A DNA stretch of 9,842 nucleotides. It comes from Hungateiclostridiaceae bacterium UBA3922 (lineage in GTDB: Bacteria; Bacillota; Clostridia; Acetivibrionales; DTU013). Positions 1 to 4,928 of the stretch are shown here, in pieces. Each line of letters begins with the position of its first letter. The stretch's first letter is position 1. The DNA lies in the NCBI GenBank assembly GCA_002386045.1, contig DGEQ01000131.1:1-9842 (forward strand), given 5' to 3'. The notes under the pieces are model-generated. The model was not told where the DNA came from and searched no databases. It worked only from the letters and a program-made list of their open reading frames with translations. A program made the translations under genes and the position numbers.

Positions 1-479
1 GCCATTTTCAATGAACTGCTGTGTGCTGCGCTTTATTAGTTGTTTTGAAGTTTTGATTAGCGTTTTTCATAGAGCTAATTTTGCAGAACCATGTGATTTT
101 ACGCTTATTACGCGTTGAAATGGACGAACTGGGTTATTGAGCATTTCTGCATCCGATTGTTTGTTGGAAGCCTTACAGAATCCTTTCATGGTATTCAAGG
201 TTAACTGCCAATCATGTGTTAACACCCCAAATTGTGAGAACAGATGTTATGTGTATGATGAGTAATGTTGTGATGCTGGATCACTTTTTCTGATGAAGCC
301 AGGAAACAGCGTTATTCGTAATTAGTCCAGGCTTCTATTCCAGTCTTAGAAACGCAACTGTAAGCGATTTTAATACTATATTCATTATTATCAAAACACC
401 TGTGGATATGTGATGATGTTGATGCTGTGGTTTTGTGTGAATGAGAGAAATGTCCCCCCCCGGTTCCATCCTCAAACTG
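1..479. other. gene-free AT-rich leader region
   Basis: No reading frame of useful length or recognisable protein is visible on either strand, and no tRNA-like or rRNA-like segment was seen. The stretch is visibly richer in A and T than the genes that follow. It contains a perfect 10-base palindrome (GTGTTAACAC, 216-225), a weak inverted pair GAAGCC/GGCTTC (295-300 and 330-335), and an imperfect inverse copy of the dispersed GGGGGACAGTTCTC motif at 445-458. It could be an intergenic region, the remains of a decayed gene, or an unrecognised RNA. Nothing in it decides between these. Confidence 0.5.
445..458 (-). repeat. dispersed GGGGGACAGTTCTC motif, imperfect inverse copy
   Basis: Read on the minus strand this is GGGGGACATTTCTC, 13 of 14 bases identical to the full copies at 1345 and 4734. 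It lies in non-coding DNA about 100 bases before ddl. The run of eight C at this spot makes the exact end uncertain. Confidence 0.4.
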
Positions 480-508
480 TTGAAGAAAAGGTACTGAAAT
501 AGTAAAAT
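480..508 (+). promoter_or_regulatory. candidate sigma-A promoter for ddl-murI
   Basis: A -35-like TTGAAG (480-485, 4 of 6 consensus bases) and a -10-like TAAAAT (503-508, 5 of 6) are separated by exactly 17 bases in an AT-rich stretch. Transcription would start near 515, giving a leader of about 45 bases before the ddl start codon. This is the best-placed promoter-like pair upstream of ddl. It rests on sequence pattern alone. Confidence 0.5.
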
Positions 509-559
509 AAACAATATGTATTAGGGGATGGTCATTTTAAAACGGGTGGTTGATATCTG

Positions 560-1657
560 ATGGGGAAAAAGATCAGGGTTGCGGTCGTTTTCGGGGGACA
601 GTCCTCAGAACATGAGGTATCGAGGTTTTCAGCGGAGTCTGTAATCAGGAACATAAATACAGATAAGTATGATGTTGCTATGATCGGTATCACGAAAGAT
701 GGAAGATGGCTTCCTTACGACGGGCCTGTTGGGCTTATTGGTACAGGAGAATGGCAGGCTTTGGCAGAATCGAATGTAAAGCATAAACATGCATTGCTCA
801 CTGCCGGGACGGCGATTGCCGAAGTGGGAAAGGACGACAAGAAAATTGACGTGGTTTTTCCGGTGCTGCATGGTTGCAATGGTGAGGACGGTACGATCCA
901 GGGACTGCTGGAACTTGCCGGGATTCCGTATGTGGGCTGCGGTGTGCTGAGTTCGTCGCTGGGGATGGACAAGGCATATGCAAAGATCATTTTCGAGAAG
1001 GAAGGCCTGCCCCAGGGCAAATACCTGGTTTATAATCGCAAGGAGATCGAGAAAAATTTCGAAAAAATATGTGATGATGTAAATCGTGTATTAGCTTATC
1101 CCTGCTTCGTCAAACCGTCAAATGCGGGGTCCTCAGTCGGAGTGAGCAAAGTCCGCAGTGCCGGTGAACTTCGCGCGGCATTGGGACTGGCGGCGAAATA
1201 TGACAGACGTATACTGATCGAGGAATTCATCGATGGTCGGGAAATAGAATGCGCCGTGCTGGGGAATGATAATCCGATTGCATCAACTGTGGGCGAAGTG
1301 ATACCATGTAATGAGTTTTATGATTATGAAGCGAAGTATTTGAAGGGGGACAGTTCTCAAATTATTATACCCGCGGATCTGCCCGCCGAAGTGATCGAGA
1401 GAATCAGGGAGTACGCGGTAAGGGCGTTTAAGGCGCTGGATTGCTCGGGACTGGCGAGAGTAGACTTCTTTGTACGCAATGACAACTACGATGTTTTCAT
1501 TAACGAGATAAACACCATGCCCGGGTTTACGAAGATAAGCATGTATTCGAAATTGTGGGCTGCCTCGGGACTGTCATATGAAAAGCTGGTTGACAGGCTG
1601 ATAGAGTTGGCGTTGGAACGTTTTGAAGAAAACAAGAGGGAAATCGACTACATCTGA
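560..1657 (+). CDS. ddl: D-alanine--D-alanine ligase
   Basis: Cytoplasmic ATP-grasp enzyme that joins two D-Ala into the dipeptide added by MurF to the peptidoglycan precursor. The 365 residues fit the long (DdlA-type) form. Visible motifs: N-terminal GGQSSEHEVS (12-21), VFPVLHGCNGEDG (99-111) with G-MDK at 135-138, the ATP-binding FVKPSNAGSSVGVSKV (183-198), EEFIDGREIE (221-230), the omega-loop FYDYEAKY (253-260), and C-terminal RVDFF plus NEINTMPGFT (315-324). Lys259-Tyr260 correspond to the Lys-Tyr pair typical of D-Ala-D-Ala enzymes, and the VanA-type D-Ala-D-Lac loop is absent, so D-Ala-D-Ala specificity is inferred. The ATG at 560 has a GGGTGG site 10 bases upstream, and the first residues run directly into the conserved core. 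murI follows after 39 bases, suggesting one operon. Just after the omega loop, codons for GDSSQ carry a full copy of the dispersed motif (1345-1363). Confidence 0.97.
   Translation: MGKKIRVAVVFGGQSSEHEVSRFSAESVIRNINTDKYDVAMIGITKDGRWLPYDGPVGLIGTGEWQALAESNVKHKHALLTAGTAIAEVGKDDKKIDVVFPVLHGCNGEDGTIQGLLELAGIPYVGCGVLSSSLGMDKAYAKIIFEKEGLPQGKYLVYNRKEIEKNFEKICDDVNRVLAYPCFVKPSNAGSSVGVSKVRSAGELRAALGLAAKYDRRILIEEFIDGREIECAVLGNDNPIASTVGEVIPCNEFYDYEAKYLKGDSSQIIIPADLPAEVIERIREYAVRAFKALDCSGLARVDFFVRNDNYDVFINEINTMPGFTKISMYSKLWAASGLSYEKLVDRLIELALERFEENKREIDYI
1345..1363 (+). repeat. dispersed motif, full copy inside ddl
   Basis: GGGGGACAGTTCTCAAATT is identical over 19 bases to 4734-4752 downstream of argS. 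Here it is coding: it spans Gly-Asp-Ser-Ser-Gln-Ile immediately after the omega-loop Lys-Tyr and before the conserved IIPADL strand. The reading frame is intact and the protein length is normal for the family. Confidence 0.7.
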
Positions 1658-1696
1658 ACATTGTTTACCGGCAAAACGCTTGGGGGAAATATCAGT

Positions 1697-2509
1697 ATGG
1701 ACAACAGACCGATTGGGATTTTCGACTCAGGCCTCGGGGGCTTGACAGTGTTTAAAGAAATCGCAGATCAATTGCCTCATGAGAGCCTAGTATATTTTGG
1801 CGACAGCGGACGGGCTCCGTATGGGATAAAGTCCAGGGAGACTGTCATTAAGTATACACTTCAGAATATCCGTTTTTTACTGACTCATGACATAAAAATG
1901 GTCGTAATCGCATGCAACACAATGAGCGCGCATGGTTACGAGTTTGTCAGGAAGAGTCATGATCTGCCCATAATCGAGGTTATTGGAGCAGGCGCAGCGG
2001 CTGCAGTTGCAGAAACCAGGAACAGGAAGATTGGAGTAATCGGGACTCCCTTGACAATAAGCAGCGGCGTGTACCAAAAGGCCATAAATAAACTCGATGA
2101 CAGCATCGAAATATATCAGAAGGCCTGTCCCCTTTTTGTTCCGCTCGTGGAAGAGGGGCAGGAATGGTGGGAAAATGAAATTACTTACAGCATTGCGAAA
2201 GAGTATCTCACACCGCTGAAGTTAACCGGCGTCGATACGCTGGTTCTTGGATGCACGCATTACCCGCTGCTCAAGAATACGATCCAGAAGGTGATGGGAG
2301 AAGGCGTGACGCTGGTCAGTTCGGCTTTTGAAGTGGCAAGGGTTGTAAAAAAAGTTATTTTGGATAATAATATGCAGCGGGATCCGCAGCTTGGGCCGGC
2401 GTATCACTATTATACAAGCGACAGTGTTGATAAATTCGAACCTCTGTGCAGCGCCATACTTGGGAAAACCGTAAATTCGGCAAAGAAGGTGGATATCGAG
2501 GGATATTGA
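1697..2509 (+). CDS. murI: glutamate racemase
   Basis: Cofactor-independent racemase that converts L-Glu to the D-Glu used by MurD in peptidoglycan synthesis; cytoplasmic. The 270 residues match the usual family length. Visible motifs: GIFDSGLGGLTV (7-18) with the catalytic-site Asp10/Ser11, YFGDSGRAPYG (33-43), the first catalytic Cys in ACNTMSA (Cys73), IGVIGT (112-117), CPLFVPLVEEG (144-154), and the second catalytic pair in LGCTHYPLL (Cys186, His188). Both active-site cysteines are present. The usual PGA turn appears here as AGA (98-100), a mild departure. ATG at 1697 is chosen over an upstream in-frame TTG at 1661 because the conserved fold begins at once and a GGGGGAA stretch lies upstream (1682-1688). 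The gene follows ddl closely and probably shares its transcript, joining two D-amino-acid steps of wall synthesis. Confidence 0.96.
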   Translation: MDNRPIGIFDSGLGGLTVFKEIADQLPHESLVYFGDSGRAPYGIKSRETVIKYTLQNIRFLLTHDIKMVVIACNTMSAHGYEFVRKSHDLPIIEVIGAGAAAAVAETRNRKIGVIGTPLTISSGVYQKAINKLDDSIEIYQKACPLFVPLVEEGQEWWENEITYSIAKEYLTPLKLTGVDTLVLGCTHYPLLKNTIQKVMGEGVTLVSSAFEVARVVKKVILDNNMQRDPQLGPAYHYYTSDSVDKFEPLCSAILGKTVNSAKKVDIEGY

Positions 2510-2532
2510 TAACTTTGACAGTGATGCAGGGT

Positions 2533-2561
2533 TTGGCAACTGTTTCAACCGACAATATCAT
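2533..2561 (+). promoter_or_regulatory. candidate sigma-A promoter for DUF1934-argS
   Basis: TTGGCA (2533-2538) and TATCAT (2556-2561) each match 5 of 6 consensus bases and stand exactly 17 bases apart. Initiation near 2568 would leave a leader of about 26 bases, just enough to include the AGGGGAGG ribosome site. A perfect TTGACA at 2515-2520 lies slightly upstream but has no -10 at the right distance. The site lies wholly in the murI to DUF1934 gap and would give argS its own transcription. Pattern evidence only. Confidence 0.5.
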
Positions 2562-2593
2562 ATTGGTTTACAGCAGGGGAGGTGCGTGGTTTT

Positions 2594-3049
2594 ATGGACA
2601 AGAATGTGATAATATCAGTGAAAGGCACGCAGTCCACCGACGACCAGGTGAACACGATAACGGAATTTGTCACAGAAGGGAAGTACTATAAAAGGGACAA
2701 GGCCTATTTTATTACTTACGATGAAAGCGAAGTCACCGGCATGAGCGGGACCACGACGACCCTGATGGTGCTGGACGGGATTGTGACACTGGTCAGGACA
2801 GGATCGATAAACTCGCAGTTCGTTTTTCAGCAGGGACAGAAGCATATATCATACTATGACACTGAGTATGGTTCCTTTACAGTCGGAGTTACTGCCAATG
2901 AAGTTGATGTAAGAATAGATGACAATGGCGGAGAGATCCGCATCGGATACCAGTTGGAAATAGATAATAATGAGACCGGAGAAAATGACTTCTGGATGTC
3001 AATCAGGGAGGTTGGGCACTTAAATGACGAACATAATAGAGAACATTAG
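2594..3049 (+). CDS. DUF1934 (YwiB-type) beta-barrel protein
   Basis: A 151-residue protein of the DUF1934 family, which includes Bacillus subtilis YwiB and is often encoded just before argS in Firmicutes. The fold is a small beta-barrel; the biochemical role is not established. Family-like features: ISVKGTQ (7-13), FVTEGKYYK (25-33), YDESEVTGMSGTTTTL (42-57), VTLVRTGSINSQFVF (64-78), HISYYDTEYGSFTVGV (84-99), and NGGEIRIGYQLEIDN (111-125). There is no signal peptide or membrane segment, so it is probably cytoplasmic. ATG at 2594 is chosen because AGGGGAGG (2575-2582) lies 11 bases before it. An in-frame GTG at 2582 overlaps that site and is unlikely. The last nine codons overlap the start of argS, which suggests translational coupling. 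Confidence 0.88.
   Translation: MDKNVIISVKGTQSTDDQVNTITEFVTEGKYYKRDKAYFITYDESEVTGMSGTTTTLMVLDGIVTLVRTGSINSQFVFQQGQKHISYYDTEYGSFTVGVTANEVDVRIDDNGGEIRIGYQLEIDNNETGENDFWMSIREVGHLNDEHNREH
3005..3011 (+). promoter_or_regulatory. argS ribosome binding site inside DUF1934 gene
   Basis: AGGGAGG lies 12 bases before the argS ATG and inside the 3' end of the preceding coding sequence. It supports the start at 3024 despite the overlap, and a terminating or passing ribosome on the upstream gene could affect its use. Confidence 0.65.
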
Positions 3050-4718
3050 GGAACAGATCAGAAACGTTGTCAAAAAGGCATTGGCCGCTGCAACGGAAAA
3101 GGGACTGCTGCCCGGTATAATCATCGAAGATGTTTTTATTGAAACGCCAAAAGAAAAAGAACACGGCGACTTCTCCACAAATATCGCAATGGTGCTGGCA
3201 AAACAGGCAAAGAAGGCGCCTGTACAGATAGCTTCCGTATTGATCGACAATATGGATTTCACGGACACATATATTCAGCGTGCCGAGTGCGCAGGACCGG
3301 GATTTATAAACTTCTTCCTGGGAACAACGTGGCTTTATGACACTCTTAAGATAATCAGCCGCGAGGGCGATGATTACGGCAGGATCGACATCGGCCGGGG
3401 CAAAAAAGTCATGGTGGAATTCGTCAGTGCAAATCCGACCGGACCGCTGCATATGGGAAATGCCAGGGGCGGAGCGCTGGGGGACTGTATTGCCAGCGTG
3501 CTTCAGGCCGCGGGTTATGATGTGACGAGAGAATATTACGTCAATGATGCAGGCAACCAGATAGAGAAATTCGGCATTTCGCTGGAGGCAAGGTACATAC
3601 AACTGCTGAAGGGCGAAGATGCGGTGGAATTCCCGGAGGATGGTTACCAGGGCGAAGACATTATCGATCACATGAGGGATTACATCGAAGAATACGGGGA
3701 CAGGCTTTTGGATGCGGACCCGGAAACAAGGCGCAGAGAACTGGTCAACTATGCGCTCCCGAGAAACCTCGAGCGCATCAGGAAAGGTTTGGAGGCATAC
3801 GGGATCAATTACGATGTCTGGTTCTCAGAGCAGTCTCTTTATGACAGCGGCGAATTTGATGAAACGATCGACTACCTGAAGGGAAAGGGCCTTCTGTATG
3901 AGAAAGACGGTGCTCAGTGGTTCAGGGCAACGGATTTCGGCGCCGAGAAGGACGAGGTAATGATCAGGAGTAATGGGATACCGACATATTATGCATCTGA
4001 TATTGCTTACCACAGGAACAAGTTCATAAAACGCGGTTTTGACTGGGTTATCAATCTGTGGGGGGCAGATCATCACGGCCATGTTGCCAGGATGAAAGCG
4101 GCTGTTGCGGCAGTGGGTGTAGACCCTGCAAGGCTGGACGTAGTTTTATTCCAATTGGTCAGGCTTTTCAAAAACGGTGAAATCGCCAGGATGTCCAAGA
4201 GGACGGGCAGGGCTATATCACTGGACGATCTGCTCGAGGAAGTCGGCAGAGATGCGGCAAGGTTCTTTTTCAATATGAAGGCTGCAGGAAGCCACCTGGA
4301 CTTCGATCTTGACCTTGCAGTAAAACAGTCGAACGAAAACCCGGTCTATTACGTGCAGTATGCCCATGCGAGGATCTGCAGCATGCTGCGGCTCCTTGAA
4401 GGCGAGGGCATAAGCGTGCCTCCCGTGGAAGAAGTAGATTTGGCGTTGCTTAGTACGCCGGAAGAGTTAGAGTTGATCAAAAAGCTTGCCGAGTATCCTG
4501 ATGAGATAAGAATAGCGGCGCAGACACTGGAGCCCAGCCGCCTGACAAGGTATGTCACCGACGTGGCCTCGCTGTTCCACAGTTTTTATACCGAGTGCAG
4601 GGTAAAGGGCGAGGAAGAGAGGCTCATGAAAGCCCGGCTCCTGCTGGTGTCAGCAACCAAAACAGTAATCAAAAACGTGCTTGATATTTTAAGCATAAAT
4701 GCACCTGAAAGGATGTAA
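3024..4718 (+). CDS. argS: arginyl-tRNA synthetase
   Basis: Class I aminoacyl-tRNA synthetase that charges tRNA-Arg with arginine in the cytoplasm. The 564 residues are the normal length. Domains in order: an N-terminal ArgRS-specific tRNA-contact domain (about 1-110, with HGDFSTNIAM at 47-56); the Rossmann catalytic core with VEFVSANPTGPLHMGNARGG (131-150), where HMGN at 143-146 is the class I HIGH signature in variant form; YYASDIAYH (322-330); WGADHHGH (346-353); MSKRTGR (390-396) standing for KMSKS; and the helical DALR anticodon-binding domain (about 440-564, beginning near PVYYVQYAHAR). ATG at 3024 has AGGGAGG upstream and overlaps the DUF1934 gene by 26 bases. No T-box leader is visible in the short upstream gap. 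Transcription probably ends at the hairpin at 4851-4893. Confidence 0.97.
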   Translation: MTNIIENIREQIRNVVKKALAAATEKGLLPGIIIEDVFIETPKEKEHGDFSTNIAMVLAKQAKKAPVQIASVLIDNMDFTDTYIQRAECAGPGFINFFLGTTWLYDTLKIISREGDDYGRIDIGRGKKVMVEFVSANPTGPLHMGNARGGALGDCIASVLQAAGYDVTREYYVNDAGNQIEKFGISLEARYIQLLKGEDAVEFPEDGYQGEDIIDHMRDYIEEYGDRLLDADPETRRRELVNYALPRNLERIRKGLEAYGINYDVWFSEQSLYDSGEFDETIDYLKGKGLLYEKDGAQWFRATDFGAEKDEVMIRSNGIPTYYASDIAYHRNKFIKRGFDWVINLWGADHHGHVARMKAAVAAVGVDPARLDVVLFQLVRLFKNGEIARMSKRTGRAISLDDLLEEVGRDAARFFFNMKAAGSHLDFDLDLAVKQSNENPVYYVQYAHARICSMLRLLEGEGISVPPVEEVDLALLSTPEELELIKKLAEYPDEIRIAAQTLEPSRLTRYVTDVASLFHSFYTECRVKGEEERLMKARLLLVSATKTVIKNVLDILSINAPERM

Positions 4719-4733
4719 AGCGGAGGACAAAAC

Positions 4734-4778
4734 GGGGGACAGTTCTCAAATTCTGAAAGTCGGGGGACGGTTCTCAAC
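4734..4778 (+). repeat. two direct copies of the dispersed motif after argS
   Basis: GGGGGACAGTTCTCAAATT (4734-4752) is followed 28 bases later by GGGGGACGGTTCTCAAC (4762-4778); the two differ by one A/G change in the shared 16-base core. They begin 15 bases after the argS stop codon and lie ahead of its terminator, so they would be in the mRNA tail. A shorter similar piece (CGGAGGAC) sits at 4721-4728. Confidence 0.75.
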
Positions 4779-4850
4779 TAGATAGGATCATTTTCTGTAA
4801 CAAAAATTTAATCGTTATGAGCTGGCAAAAAGCTAAAATTCAAGCTCTGT

Positions 4851-4900
4851 AAGCCGATATATATAACAGGTCATATGCCTTGTATATCGGCTTTATTTAT
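4851..4900 (+). terminator. intrinsic terminator after argS
   Basis: A perfect 11-base stem pairs AAGCCGATATA (4851-4861) with TATATCGGCTT (4883-4893), and the inner bases ACAGG/CCTTGT can extend it with one bulge. A T-rich run follows (TTTATTTATT, from 4892). It is suited to ending the argS transcript. The hairpin also lies in front of the S-layer gene, so some readthrough or a promoter within or after it would be needed to express that gene. Confidence 0.75.
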
Positions 4901-4913
4901 TGCCGCTTGCCAT

Positions 4914-4920
4914 GAAAGGG
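4914..4920 (+). promoter_or_regulatory. ribosome binding site setting a TTG start
   Basis: GAAAGGG ends 8 bases before the TTG at 4929. The other in-frame starts fit less well: GTG at 4920 overlaps this site, and ATG at 4875 has no purine-rich site and falls in the loop of the argS terminator. No in-frame ATG lies between here and the hydrophobic segment. Confidence 0.55.
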
Positions 4921-4928
4921 TGCTTGAT

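Noticed and set aside
593..609. Motif-like GGGGGACAGTCCTCAGA at the start of ddl
   Set aside because: It encodes the strongly conserved GGQSSEHE motif of the ligase, so protein constraint explains it. It is not listed as a repeat feature.
1661..1696. Upstream TTG start for murI
   Set aside because: The twelve extra residues do not resemble the family N-terminus, and the TTG lies only three bases after the ddl stop without a clear ribosome site.
2582..2593. GTG start for the DUF1934 gene
   Set aside because: It overlaps the AGGGGAGG site that serves the ATG at 2594.
2510..2593. Possible T-box leader for argS
   Set aside because: The gap is only 84 bases and lacks the T-box GGGTGG-ACCGCG type sequence and a terminator/antiterminator pair.
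2446..2691. 81-codon + strand open frame across the murI/DUF1934 junction
   Set aside because: It overlaps both real genes in another frame and has no family-like sequence or ribosome site.
3003..3671. 222-codon minus-strand open frame opposite argS
   Set aside because: It is fully antisense to a clear synthetase gene, and its translation has no recognisable domain.
4129..4250. Missing KMSKS motif in ArgS as a sign of inactivity
   Set aside because: MSKR replaces it, and ArgRS enzymes commonly lack the canonical form; the rest of the core is intact.
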